Shown here: piece by piece, positions 25,196-33,928 of the stretch
Position numbering within the stretch: the stretch's first letter is position 1
How the letters are laid out: every line of letters starts with the position of its first letter
From: Bacillota bacterium
Lineage (GTDB): Bacteria; Bacillota; Clostridia; Acetivibrionales; DTU013
Direction: 5' to 3'
NCBI GenBank assembly: GCA_023435745.1
Contig: JAEZMD010000018.1
Coordinates: 62,001-126,000 of the forward strand
DNA: 64,000 bases
Notes under the pieces: generated by a model
What the model was told of the DNA's origin: nothing
The model's database searches: none
What the model saw: only the letters and a program-made list of their open reading frames with translations
Made by a program: the position numbers and the translations under genes

Positions 25196-26641
25196 TCACG
25201 GTTTATATTTTGGATTACTCATGTAGAATTCAATCTCACCTCGAGAATTGGTAAGTGTAGCGTCTGTAATACCGTTTTTCCTTAAGTGCTTATGCAAGTT
25301 TTCATAGAGCAGGGTACGAATATCCTCATGGTCTGTGTAATGTTTGAAGATTTTATCTGCAAGCCCTTTGATGTCCTTGCCGGATACTGGCATCGTACAA
25401 TATTCCCTAATAGAAGGACCGAATTCCGAGCCATCCCTTGCTTGCTCATATTTATCCAGGACATACATGCTATTATCATCTTTACGATAAGTAATTGCCG
25501 CAGGAATGATGCTGCCGCCTTCTTTCGATAAAGCATTACCAAAAAGTTTATACCTCGCACTGTAAGTGGTTACAAACACCTTAAGCAAATTTTCTTCCTC
25601 ATAGTATCCGAAAATTTTTGGAGCGACAACCATGAATCCTCCTCTTATCGGGTCTGAATTTTTATCGACTTCTGTGTTATAAACAAGCTTTTCAATTGGG
25701 TCTTGACCATTATATTCATAATGTGGAAGCGCAATTTCCTTGCGGATGATCAGGGCATCGTACCATTCCTTCGGAGACAGTGATTCGTCGGTCACGTTAT
25801 TTCGCTTACCTAAAAGCTCCTTGCACAACCTCATCATTATTTGCCCACGCAGTCCTTCAGCATTACCAGCCTCAAACTGTGAAAGCAAGTATTGCAAGGC
25901 TTCTTCACCGCCATACTTAAAGAAGTATTCATATTCGGCCGGATGAGCTTTAATATAATCCTGCGGATTTGATGAAGTTTTTGGAGAGGACATAATAATA
26001 CTTAAGTTATTCTCAACGGATTCTGCAATTTCGTTAGTATTCAAGCCTAGATCGACGGCTTTATCATTACTGATACCGTTACTTATATCATTATTCTGAT
26101 TGCGAGCTAGTATTTCATTTATCCATCTCAGCATGTAAGAGCATTCGTCATATGGGAGTCCCCATAATTTTGAGTTGCCATTTTCAGGAGAGAGGCTAAG
26201 TGCAAGCTTGAAATCATATTCTCCATGCAAAATACTCCAATCCTTATGGTGGTAGATTAATAATGAATATGTTTTTGCTTCTCCCTGATCTTTTGTCGAA
26301 ACCATTAAGGTGTTGTAGATTGGATATTTCTCTCCATAAGTAGGTATATACTCTTTTGCAATTTTGCTTCTTTTAGCGGTATTGATCAAATCTAAGATCT
26401 CGACCCATTCCGCACGATCAACGGTAACTGAAGATTTCGTATCGTATTGCTCTGAAACCAGTGTCATACTCTCTACATTCTCCATTGTTAAATTCGAGTA
26501 TCTTATTTGAGGATTTGACAGCAAAGCGATACCGGCACCTATTAAAACAATGACCGAGGCAATCACAACCCAAAAAACAGGCTTCCTATAATTCAATATA
26601 TTCATAATTCTTGCTTTTACATGGCCTTGCAGGTTGTTCAT
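25196..26641 (-). CDS. BlaR1/MecR1-like protein lacking the M56 peptidase domain
   Basis: 481 residues. The start (HVKARIMNILNYRKPVFWVVIASVIV) resembles the sequence that follows the M56 zinc-peptidase domain in clostridial BlaR1-like proteins, and one membrane helix (about 20-42) follows. The HExxH-bearing peptidase domain with its several membrane helices, about 280 residues in full proteins, is absent. The remaining extracytoplasmic part is unrecognised. Its ATG overlaps the stop of blaI (ATGA), the normal arrangement for blaI-blaR1, so the loss looks like an internal deletion. How the repressor would be inactivated without the peptidase is unclear. Confidence 0.7.
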   Translation of the reverse strand: MNNLQGHVKARIMNILNYRKPVFWVVIASVIVLIGAGIALLSNPQIRYSNLTMENVESMTLVSEQYDTKSSVTVDRAEWVEILDLINTAKRSKIAKEYIPTYGEKYPIYNTLMVSTKDQGEAKTYSLLIYHHKDWSILHGEYDFKLALSLSPENGNSKLWGLPYDECSYMLRWINEILARNQNNDISNGISNDKAVDLGLNTNEIAESVENNLSIIMSSPKTSSNPQDYIKAHPAEYEYFFKYGGEEALQYLLSQFEAGNAEGLRGQIMMRLCKELLGKRNNVTDESLSPKEWYDALIIRKEIALPHYEYNGQDPIEKLVYNTEVDKNSDPIRGGFMVVAPKIFGYYEEENLLKVFVTTYSARYKLFGNALSKEGGSIIPAAITYRKDDNSMYVLDKYEQARDGSEFGPSIREYCTMPVSGKDIKGLADKIFKHYTDHEDIRTLLYENLHKHLRKNGITDATLTNSRGEIEFYMSNPKYKP

Positions 26642-26997
26642 TTTACAGCCCCTTCAATAATTTTCTTCAGCTCCTCAGCCTCCTGTTCGGTAATCTTTCG
26701 ATCGTTAAGAAAAGCAGTAAGAAATTTCGGGAGGGAACCATCAAAGGATTTTTCCACTACTGCATTACTCTCATACTTTTGCACATCCTCGCGTTTGGCA
26801 AGTGCTGTCACAACCGCATCATTATTTTGCAGGATCCCTCGCTCAGAAAGCTTTTTTAAAACTGTGTAGGTGGTGGATTTCTTCCATCCGAGTTTATCAG
26901 CACACAGTCGAACAAGCTCAGTAGAATTGACCGGCTCATTGTCCCATATTATGCTTATAAATTTATACTCCGCATCAAACAGCTTATATTTTTCCAT
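26638..26997 (-). CDS. BlaI/MecI/CopY-family repressor
   Basis: 119 residues. The winged-helix domain is typical of BlaI/MecI: YKFISIIWDNEPVNSTELVRLCADKLGWKKSTTYTVLKKLSERGIL, then a C-terminal dimerisation region with LTAFLNDRKITEQEAEELKKIIE. It would bind its own promoter dyad at 27016-27059. RBS AAGGAGG lies just upstream of the ATG. A second copy of the control region at 12395-12462 has no gene attached. The downstream partner has lost its protease domain. Confidence 0.9.
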   Translation of the reverse strand: MEKYKLFDAEYKFISIIWDNEPVNSTELVRLCADKLGWKKSTTYTVLKKLSERGILQNNDAVVTALAKREDVQKYESNAVVEKSFDGSLPKFLTAFLNDRKITEQEAEELKKIIEGAVK

Positions 26998-27002
26998 ATG
27001 TA

Positions 27003-27070
27003 ATAAACCTCCTTAGGTCTATTTAGATAAACCCTAATTTTAGTTTATTACAATAGACCTTAAATGTCAA
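27003..27070 (-). promoter_or_regulatory. blaI promoter and dyad operator
   Basis: On the minus strand: TTGACA (27070-27065), 17-bp spacer, TAAACT (27047-27042), and a 44-bp dyad bounded by GGTCTATT/AATAGACC (27016-27059) with an inner near-dyad (TAAAC ... GTTTA). The operator covers the -10 box and start site, as expected for autorepression. Confidence 0.8.
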
Positions 27071-27172
27071 GGGATATGTAATAACATTTAAATGATTTAT
27101 TGGTTACTTGTGTGGTATATACATATTGCTTGGAGGATATGCCGATGACTTAAGAAGGAGCGTGGATAATAC

Positions 27173-27298
27173 GTGATTCCGAATAGTATTGACGAATACA
27201 TTGCCGCACAACAGGAAGAAGTGAGAACTCTGCTGCAAAAAATACGAGAGACTATCCGCGCGGCTGTGCGGTGGAGGGTAGAGAAAACGCTAGGATAG
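27173..27298 (+). pseudogene. Remnant of a YdhG/DUF1801-like gene
   Basis: A 41-codon frame from GTG 27173. Residues 2-33 (IPNSIDEYIAAQQEEV followed by LLQKIRETIRAA) resemble the N-terminus of DUF1801/YdhG-like proteins, which are normally about 110-140 residues. The similarity then stops and an unrelated tail reaches a TAG. It is most likely a deletion remnant. Confidence 0.55.
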
Positions 27299-27314
27299 TA
27301 GTAAGGAGAACCAA

Positions 27315-27836
27315 ATGATTTACGTGGCCTTGCTTAGGGGGATTAATGTTGGCGGTAAAAACAAAATAGATATGAAACAGTTACGAGTGACCTTTGAAAA
27401 TATAGGGATGAATTCGGTTACCACTTATATTAATTCAGGTAACATTATCTTTTCTGATAAGACACATACGCAAAAAAAGCTGGAGTCATTACTGGGAAAA
27501 GCTGTGCATCATGATTTTGGTTTGGAGATAAAAGTCCTACTTCTTAATATAAATGAATTATCCATTATCATTAACACTCTTCCGGATAACTGGAAAGATG
27601 ACAAATATATGAAATGCAATGTGCTGTTCTTATGGGGAGAGATTGATGATAAAACGATTCTCAATAAAATAGCAGTCAAGCATGATATCGATAAGGTGGT
27701 CTATGTTCCCGGAGCGGTTTTATGGGCAGTTGAGCAAAAAAAGGTAACAAAAAGCGGTTTGATGAAATTAGCTGGTACCGATGTTTACAAGAATATGACA
27801 ATAAGAAATGTAAATACTACCCGAAAAATGTTTTAA
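27315..27836 (+). CDS. DUF1697 family protein
   Basis: 173 residues. The N-terminus MIYVALLRGINVGGKNKIDM and the segment TYINSGNIIFSD are hallmarks of DUF1697, a widespread small-protein family of unknown function; LFLWGEIDDK and KSGLMKLAGTDVYKNMTIRN also fit. The length is typical. RBS AAGGAGAAC precedes ATG 27315. It sits among gene debris and has no clear operon partner. Confidence 0.85.
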   Translation: MIYVALLRGINVGGKNKIDMKQLRVTFENIGMNSVTTYINSGNIIFSDKTHTQKKLESLLGKAVHHDFGLEIKVLLLNINELSIIINTLPDNWKDDKYMKCNVLFLWGEIDDKTILNKIAVKHDIDKVVYVPGAVLWAVEQKKVTKSGLMKLAGTDVYKNMTIRNVNTTRKMF

Positions 27837-27870
27837 ATAATGACTACCATTAAAGAGGAAGCACACTGAG

Positions 27871-27907
27871 AAACATCTCAGAAAGCACGCAAAAGTCAGG
27901 TATGGCG
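27871..27907 (+). pseudogene. tetR-like fragment
   Basis: 37 bases match the helix-turn-helix region of the tetR gene (9388-9424) with only three or four differences. The surrounding sequence is not related, so it is a fragment of a lost or recombined tetR paralogue. Confidence 0.5.
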
Positions 27908-28001
27908 TAAATCTATTCCCAAACCATATTTATCTTTATTGCAGCTTTACATCCAAAGGAATATTATTATGTTGTATGATCTGCAAATGGAGGTATTTTA
28001 T

Positions 28002-28673
28002 GTGAGATTGCTTGTCATTGAAGACGAAGCGGAGTTGGCAAAAGCAGTAGCACGAGGGCTGAAGTCTCTTGGCTACGCGGTTGATATTGCATTTGACGCA
28101 CTTGAAGGGGAGCAGATGGCCACGGCAGTAAATTACGACCTGATTATCCTGGACCTGAATCTGCCCGGAAAGGATGGTATAGAGGTTTGCAGATATATCA
28201 GGGGAAATGGTTGCACAGCGGCAATATTAATGCTCACGGCAAGAAACAAGGTATCGGACAGGACGCTGGGATTGGACAGCGGCGCGGACGACTATCTGGC
28301 AAAGCCTTTCGCCTTCGATGAATTGCGGGCAAGGATTCAGGCGCTTCTGCGACGTGCCTTTGGTCACAGGAACCCTGTCCTGACCATAGGCAATCTAACT
28401 GTCAATCCTTCTACACGTACTGTTTCATACCAAAATAACGACATTGACCTCACAACAAGGGAGTTCGACATACTTGAGTATTTTGCATGCAGGCATCCCG
28501 CAGTCATATCAACTGAAGAAATCCTTGAGCATGTCTGGAACGACGAGGTGGATCCATTTTCAAATGTTGTCAGGGTACACCTTGCTAATTTGCGACGCAA
28601 ACTGAAGAATGGCTCCGGTGAGCCTCTGATCGAAACTATCATAGGGAAGGGATACAGATTATGCAAGCGTTAA
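28002..28673 (+). CDS. OmpR-family response regulator
   Basis: 223 residues from GTG 28002, seven bases after GGAGGT (27989-27994); an earlier TTG in the frame is unlikely. The receiver domain (1-115) has the acidic pair E7/D8, phospho-acceptor D51 (IILDLNLPG) and LAKPF. The winged-helix DNA-binding domain (~125-222) ends in IGKGYRLCK. The gene overlaps the histidine kinase gene by 13 bases. It probably controls the transporter cluster downstream. Confidence 0.95.
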   Translation: MRLLVIEDEAELAKAVARGLKSLGYAVDIAFDALEGEQMATAVNYDLIILDLNLPGKDGIEVCRYIRGNGCTAAILMLTARNKVSDRTLGLDSGADDYLAKPFAFDELRARIQALLRRAFGHRNPVLTIGNLTVNPSTRTVSYQNNDIDLTTREFDILEYFACRHPAVISTEEILEHVWNDEVDPFSNVVRVHLANLRRKLKNGSGEPLIETIIGKGYRLCKR

Positions 28674-29851
28674 TTGTAAAAAAGCTTGACATAAAGGTAA
28701 AGATTGCGCTTGTATATAGCGTTGTCCTGCTTCTCATGGGAGTCGCCATTGTTATGTTTTTAAGTCTTGCCTTACAGCAAAGCATGAAGAATCAACCGGT
28801 TACGCCGGTTACGAAAACTGTTACATATTCGATAACTGTAAAAAGCGAGGATTCCAATGCCAACGTAATGTATGAAGTTCCCTTGCAGCAATCTCAAACG
28901 CCTTTGGAATTGACCATCAGCGGCGAGCAATTGAATTCGTTTTTATCTTCGGAAATATTCAGAAGACTTTTGACATATTCGGCCATTGCAATATTCATTC
29001 TGCTCGTCAGTACCTTTTTCTTCAGCTACAATCTATCGAGGCGGCTTCTGAAGCCTTTGACCTCGATGGCAAGTGTGACCCGCCGCATAACGGCCGGGAA
29101 TCTTGATTTGCGCCTTGATATTCCTGAAAGCGACGATGAACTCAAGGAGCTCTCCATGTCCTTTAATGCTACGATGGACGGACTGCAAAGTGCTTTTAGC
29201 GATCTTGAGCGGTTCAACGCCTATACATCCCATGAATTGAAAAATGCTCTGGCTGTAATGAAAACCAGGCTTGAAGTGGATTACAGGGAGGGAGACTGTA
29301 AGGAAACCATTGGTTTTGCAATCTCGCAGGTTAATCGCATAACGAAATCCATCAATGATATTCTTGCTATATCCTCCACCGGTATCAATGACGCAAACGA
29401 ACCTGTAGATCTTGCCTTGGCTGCAGCACAGGTGGTGGATGAATACCGGGTGACGGGAAGGAAAATTACTCTGCAGATTCCCGAAGAGGGGGTTCTGCCT
29501 GTCAGGGGCAGGGAGATATGGTTTCAGAGGGCTATTGCCAATCTGGTGGATAATGCGGTCAAACATACCGGAGAGGGATGCTCCATAAGCGTATCGGTGA
29601 AACAATACCATGAAGCTGTAATAGTATCTGTGTCAGACTCGGGCAGCGGTATCGGACGCAGCGAACGCGATCTGATATGGGAGCCCTATTTCAGCATGGC
29701 TTCAAAAGCAGACAAGGGATATGGTCTTGGACTTGCCATGGTAAACCATATTGTCGATATATGCGGGGGCCTTGCATGGGTCGATAGCAAACAGGGGCAG
29801 GGCAGCACTTTTTATATTTCACTGCCGGTAATGAGAGCATTGGAGACATAA
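28661..29851 (+). CDS. Membrane sensor histidine kinase
   Basis: 396 residues. Two membrane helices (about 14-38 and 103-123) flank a short extracytoplasmic loop of ~65 residues. HAMP (~125-178) is followed by HisKA with H191 (YTSHELKN), then HATPase with N-box NLVDNAVKH and G-boxes DSGSGIG and GYGLGLAMV. It would phosphorylate the response regulator encoded just upstream. The small sensor loop suggests that it may sense through partner membrane proteins such as the permeases that follow; that is inference. Confidence 0.95.
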   Translation: MQALIVKKLDIKVKIALVYSVVLLLMGVAIVMFLSLALQQSMKNQPVTPVTKTVTYSITVKSEDSNANVMYEVPLQQSQTPLELTISGEQLNSFLSSEIFRRLLTYSAIAIFILLVSTFFFSYNLSRRLLKPLTSMASVTRRITAGNLDLRLDIPESDDELKELSMSFNATMDGLQSAFSDLERFNAYTSHELKNALAVMKTRLEVDYREGDCKETIGFAISQVNRITKSINDILAISSTGINDANEPVDLALAAAQVVDEYRVTGRKITLQIPEEGVLPVRGREIWFQRAIANLVDNAVKHTGEGCSISVSVKQYHEAVIVSVSDSGSGIGRSERDLIWEPYFSMASKADKGYGLGLAMVNHIVDICGGLAWVDSKQGQGSTFYISLPVMRALET

Positions 29852-29854
29852 GGT

Positions 29855-31297
29855 ATGAGTTTTATATTTAAGCTGGCTATGAAGAAGATTACCAGATCGC
29901 CCGGTATTTATATCATACAGGGAATAGTACTGTTTATTTTCATGTTTACGGCTATGGTCTCCATTTCCGCCGCAGTTGGAGCAGCGCGAGGCATGGATGA
30001 TGCCCGGAAACTTGTCGGTAATGAGGTTAGGCTGATCCAGGGCCATGGAAAGCTTTACAACGAAAAGTCGGAGGAAATCACCAATCCGGCTTATATTACT
30101 GAAACGCTGGGAAGTAAGCTTCTTGATTCCAGATATGTTTCCGACGTTGATTTTTTCCTGTGGGCTCCGGCCGATTCGGCAATACAACCTGCCATTATAC
30201 AAACCCCAACAATAAAAATATCATCTAAACAGAATATAACTGAGGATGGTAAGACCTATTCCTTTGTCCTTTTAGGTGACAGCAGGCTCGACTTAAGGCC
30301 GGAGTTTGCCAACGACAGTTACAGATTGATTTCAGGCAGGCTCCATTCCGGGAACGCAACCGGGCAGGATTCCGGCGAAGCTATCATAAGCAGGCTTCTT
30401 GCCGAAAAAAACGGGCTTGTTGTAGGGAGTACTTTTACAATGCATACTCCAGATTCAAAAATAAAAATGGAGCTGAATGTTGTAGGAATATTTGACTATA
30501 CAGTGCAGGACGGACAGGACATATCATTTGCCTTTGCTGCAAACAGAATTTTCGTACCGCTGGATATAGCACGAAGGTTTGTGCTCCAGGCTGATCCCGG
30601 GTCACCTAAGGATGTGCTGACTTATATATCATATTTTCTGGACAAGACCGAACATATTGATGAATTTATTGCCGAAGCGCAGGCAAAGGGTGTTGATATG
30701 GAAGAGTACAGGCTATATGCTAATGACACCGAATACTTGCGGATAACCGAACGGCTTCGCTTACTTGAACTTGCCGCAAAGATATTTTTGGCCGTCAGTC
30801 TTCTGTTATGCGCTGTATTTATGGCCCTGCATGCTTTATTCGCAGTAAAGAAAAGAGGCGGAGAAATTGGGCTGATGCAGACTATGGGGATGAGTAGGAA
30901 GGAAATATTACTTAAGTTTGTATTCGAGTATATAGTCGTTGGTATTATTGTGCTTGTGGCTGCGGGTATTATAGGAGCTTCGAGTACATCTTCAATATCC
31001 GACTATCTGCTTAAGGAGCAGATAATCGGACCAGATAGTATTACTTATAACTCACTGGCTTATTATAGGAGTGATTCGAATGTGGAAGGTTATGGAATGT
31101 TCCCGGATTTTGAGTTTGAGAAAGACATGGTAAATGCCGGTGACCCTATAGATGAAATTGAGCCGCCTACCGGACCAAAGCAGGTGCTTCTCTATTTTGC
31201 CGCAGGTTTATTTGTTTTGCTTGTAGGTATATTGGGAATTAGATCCGCAGTGAAACATTTTAATCCGACAGATGCTCTGAAAGGAGGACCCGGCTGA
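29855..31297 (+). CDS. FtsX-type ABC transporter permease
   Basis: 480 residues. An N-terminal membrane helix (~20-42), a large extracytoplasmic domain (~45-310), then an FtsX-like segment (~315-400) with KKRGGEIGLMQTMGMSRKEILL between helices, and a last helix near 445-465. This is the MacB/LolC-like four-helix topology used in mechanotransmission or lipoprotein/peptide export. It starts four bases after the kinase gene and is followed four bases later by an ABC ATPase gene, the usual pairing. Confidence 0.85.
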   Translation: MSFIFKLAMKKITRSPGIYIIQGIVLFIFMFTAMVSISAAVGAARGMDDARKLVGNEVRLIQGHGKLYNEKSEEITNPAYITETLGSKLLDSRYVSDVDFFLWAPADSAIQPAIIQTPTIKISSKQNITEDGKTYSFVLLGDSRLDLRPEFANDSYRLISGRLHSGNATGQDSGEAIISRLLAEKNGLVVGSTFTMHTPDSKIKMELNVVGIFDYTVQDGQDISFAFAANRIFVPLDIARRFVLQADPGSPKDVLTYISYFLDKTEHIDEFIAEAQAKGVDMEEYRLYANDTEYLRITERLRLLELAAKIFLAVSLLLCAVFMALHALFAVKKRGGEIGLMQTMGMSRKEILLKFVFEYIVVGIIVLVAAGIIGASSTSSISDYLLKEQIIGPDSITYNSLAYYRSDSNVEGYGMFPDFEFEKDMVNAGDPIDEIEPPTGPKQVLLYFAAGLFVLLVGILGIRSAVKHFNPTDALKGGPG

Positions 31298-31301
31298 GAA
31301 A

Positions 31302-31979
31302 ATGGACAAGACACTTGTACTGGACAGGATAGAATATGGTTATCAAAAAAACGGTGTATATGTAACTGTTATCAGGAATGCATGCGGAGCATTCAAAAAG
31401 GGAGCGATACATGTTGTTACAGGCCGGTCCGAAGCAGGGAAGAATATTCTGCTATCCTTGATGGCAGGACTTGTACGGCCCTGCGGAGGCAAAGTTTTCT
31501 TTGATGGAGCTGATATAGGTGGCATTGACCGGGAGAGTTGGCGCAAAAGACATGTGGGTCTGGTACTTCAAGCATATAAGCCTGTCCCGTATCTGACCGC
31601 CCTGGAAAACGCCGGACTGCAGATGGAGATGAATGGGATGCCCGCTCCGCAGCGAAATAAAACAGCTGCCGCCCTGCTGGAAATGGCGGGCTTCAGTGCT
31701 TGCAGATATAGATGCAAATCCTCAAGACTAAACGCTTCCCAGCGGCAGACGGTCATGCTTGCAAGAGCCGTAGGAGCTGGCACCCGGCTGCTTCTGGTTG
31801 AGGCAGAAGGCTGGAGAGAGGATTACGAGCTTGAATACTCGTTGATGAAGCTCCTTGCGCAAGCAGCAAATGATGGCGCCTGCGTTATATTAACCTCTGA
31901 CTCAAGGGGTATTGCAGACATGGCAGATGAGGTCTGGGGCATGAAGGACGGCGTTCTGCTGCCGTTGAAGGTTCTTTAG
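31302..31979 (+). CDS. ABC-transporter ATPase-like protein with degenerate catalytic motifs
   Basis: 225 residues with an overall ABC ATPase layout, but key motifs are altered. Walker A is GRSEAGKN (41-48), with N where S/T should be. The signature is LNASQ instead of LSGGQ. Walker B is LLLVEAEGW: glutamate in place of the magnesium-binding aspartate, and alanine in place of the catalytic glutamate. The H-loop region reads ILTSDSRG with no histidine. The Q-loop glutamine (LVLQAY) remains. The reading frame is intact, so it is maintained as a protein, perhaps as a non-hydrolysing partner for the FtsX-type permease encoded upstream. Confidence 0.8.
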   Translation: MDKTLVLDRIEYGYQKNGVYVTVIRNACGAFKKGAIHVVTGRSEAGKNILLSLMAGLVRPCGGKVFFDGADIGGIDRESWRKRHVGLVLQAYKPVPYLTALENAGLQMEMNGMPAPQRNKTAAALLEMAGFSACRYRCKSSRLNASQRQTVMLARAVGAGTRLLLVEAEGWREDYELEYSLMKLLAQAANDGACVILTSDSRGIADMADEVWGMKDGVLLPLKVL

Positions 31980-31985
31980 GTTTTG

Positions 31986-32015
31986 TTAACAATTCATTAA
32001 TAATTATTTTATACT
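31986..32015 (+). promoter_or_regulatory. Possible promoter of the sugar-permease part of the cluster
   Basis: TTAACA (31986-31991), 18-bp spacer, TATACT (32010-32015) in the AT-rich gap after the ATPase gene. It would start transcription about 60 bases before the first permease gene. Confidence 0.5.
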
Positions 32016-32082
32016 ATCTTTACGCCTGTTTTTGTAAGATGTTCCTGAGAGCTGAATGAAAGCTTTTTTAAAGGAGCATTGG

Positions 32083-32967
32083 ATGATGGGGCAGACGTCT
32101 GTGAGTAAAATAAGAAATTATGACAAAAAGGCGGCGTTATTTTTTCTTGCACCCAGCATAAGCGGGTTTCTTGTATTCTTTCTGGCACCTTTCATAGGCG
32201 GAACTTATTACTCGCTGGTTGACAGCCCGGTTGCAGGGAGGTTTGTCGGCCTTGCAAATTATATTATGCTTCTGAAAAACCCGATCTTTCTCAAGGCTGC
32301 TGTAAATACTCTTGTATTTACCGGTATAAGCGTGCCGCTGAATATTGCGTTCTCGCTGTCTCTTGCAATTTTGCTGAATAAGGAGGTGTTCGGCAGGAAT
32401 GTCTTAAGGATGGCTTTTATCGTTCCGCTGGTTGTTCCTGTAGCTTCTGTCGTATTGGTGTGGCAGGTTATTTTCGATATGAGAGGCTCATTGAACGGCT
32501 TGCTTTTTGCATTTGGAAGCGGTGGAACCGATTGGATGAAAACCGATTGGGCAAGAGCTATCGTCGTTATTATATATCTATGGAAAAATACCGGCTACAA
32601 TATGGTGATTCTTCTGGCCGGACTGCAGAATATCCCTGCGGAATATTACGAATCAGCCGATATCGATGGTGCGGGCCCATGGCGCAAATTCATGAGCATA
32701 ACGTTCACCTATCTCACTCCGACAATGTTTTTCGTATTTGTCATGTCAATAATAAACTCGTTTAAGGTTTTCCGGGAGACCTACCTGATTGCAGGCTCTT
32801 ATCCCCAGGACGGCATATACATGCTGCAGCACTATATGAACAATATGTTCATGTCGCTGGATTACCAAAAGCTCACAGCTGCGGCGTTTTTGACGGCTGT
32901 GGTCATATATCTGCTGATATTGCTGCTTTTCAAGGTCGAACGGAGGATCAGCGAAAGTATAAGTTAG
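32083..32967 (+). CDS. Carbohydrate-type ABC permease (MalF/UgpA-like)
   Basis: 294 residues from ATG 32083, six bases after AAGGAG; an upstream ATG at 32056 has no RBS. Six membrane segments are visible, with the binding-protein-dependent permease EAA loop as EYYESADIDGAGPWRKFMSITF. It pairs with the next gene to form a heterodimeric CUT1-type sugar importer channel. No intact ATPase gene is nearby; CUT1 systems often use a shared ATPase encoded elsewhere. Confidence 0.9.
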   Translation: MMGQTSVSKIRNYDKKAALFFLAPSISGFLVFFLAPFIGGTYYSLVDSPVAGRFVGLANYIMLLKNPIFLKAAVNTLVFTGISVPLNIAFSLSLAILLNKEVFGRNVLRMAFIVPLVVPVASVVLVWQVIFDMRGSLNGLLFAFGSGGTDWMKTDWARAIVVIIYLWKNTGYNMVILLAGLQNIPAEYYESADIDGAGPWRKFMSITFTYLTPTMFFVFVMSIINSFKVFRETYLIAGSYPQDGIYMLQHYMNNMFMSLDYQKLTAAAFLTAVVIYLLILLLFKVERRISESIS

Positions 32968-33005
32968 CGTCGGAAAGGAAAAGAAAGCCTGGGAGGAGGG
33001 AAGAT

Positions 33006-33893
33006 GTGAAAAAGCAAATTAATCGGGTAATAGGTAAAACGGGGATTACTGCTATCCTGATACTTCTTGCGCTGCTTTTTATAGCTCCTTTGCTGCTTAC
33101 AGTAACAAACTCGTTTATGAGCGAGTTTGAAATTTACTCCAAATACAGTATAGTCGGTTCTGGAGCTGTACCCGGCATGGCCGGCGGAGCACCGGTTTTT
33201 GCGAAGCTGAAGCTGATTCCCGATAAGGTCACTCTCAGGCAGTACTATACTGTTCTTGTTAAGAAGCCCCAGTACCTTTATATGTTCTGGAACTCAATGA
33301 TATTGGTCCTTCCAATCGTGATCGGTCAGCTCATAGTGTCGTCCATGGCGGCCTACGCATTTGCCAAAATTAAATTCAAGGGATGTGAAAAGCTGTTCTA
33401 CCTGTATATCGTCGTGATGCTGATGCCCTTTCAGGTAACGCTGGTGCCAAACTATCTGGTAGCTGAAAAATTGGGGCTTACAGGCAGCATACTTTCCATT
33501 ATCCTGCCCGGGATTTTCAATACCTTTGGTGTATTCCTGCTTCGGCAGTTTATGGTTTACATACCGGATGCGTACACTGAAGCCGCAAGGGTGGAAGGCG
33601 CCGGACACTGGACCGTTTTTACGCGAATAGCGCTCCCGATGACAAAGACAGGGCTTGCTGCGCTGACGATTCTTGTATTCATAGATAACTGGAATATGGT
33701 GGAGCAGCCTCTTATATTTCTTCAGGACATGGCAAAACAGCCTCTCTCCATATTTCTTGCAGATATAAACACAGGCGAAAGAGGCATAGCATTTGCTGCA
33801 TCGGTGATTTATATGATTCCGATGCTTCTGGCCTTTATGTATGGGGAGGAATTCCTGGTGGAGGGGATTCAGTTAAGCGGCATAAAGGGCTGA
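33006..33893 (+). CDS. Carbohydrate-type ABC permease (MalG/UgpE-like)
   Basis: 295 residues from GTG 33006 with GGAGG upstream. Six membrane segments and the EAA loop as DAYTEAARVEGAGHWTVFTRIALPM. It is the second half of the CUT1-type permease pair. The first extracytoplasmic loop (residues ~40-85) is longer than in MalG-type relatives and glycine-rich (GSGAVPGMAGGAPVF). The next gene encodes an export-type adaptor, an unusual neighbour for an importer. Confidence 0.9.
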   Translation: MKKQINRVIGKTGITAILILLALLFIAPLLLTVTNSFMSEFEIYSKYSIVGSGAVPGMAGGAPVFAKLKLIPDKVTLRQYYTVLVKKPQYLYMFWNSMILVLPIVIGQLIVSSMAAYAFAKIKFKGCEKLFYLYIVVMLMPFQVTLVPNYLVAEKLGLTGSILSIILPGIFNTFGVFLLRQFMVYIPDAYTEAARVEGAGHWTVFTRIALPMTKTGLAALTILVFIDNWNMVEQPLIFLQDMAKQPLSIFLADINTGERGIAFAASVIYMIPMLLAFMYGEEFLVEGIQLSGIKG

Positions 33894-33928
33894 AGCTTGC
33901 CGAATGCAGCGGAAAGGAGTTGAGGATT

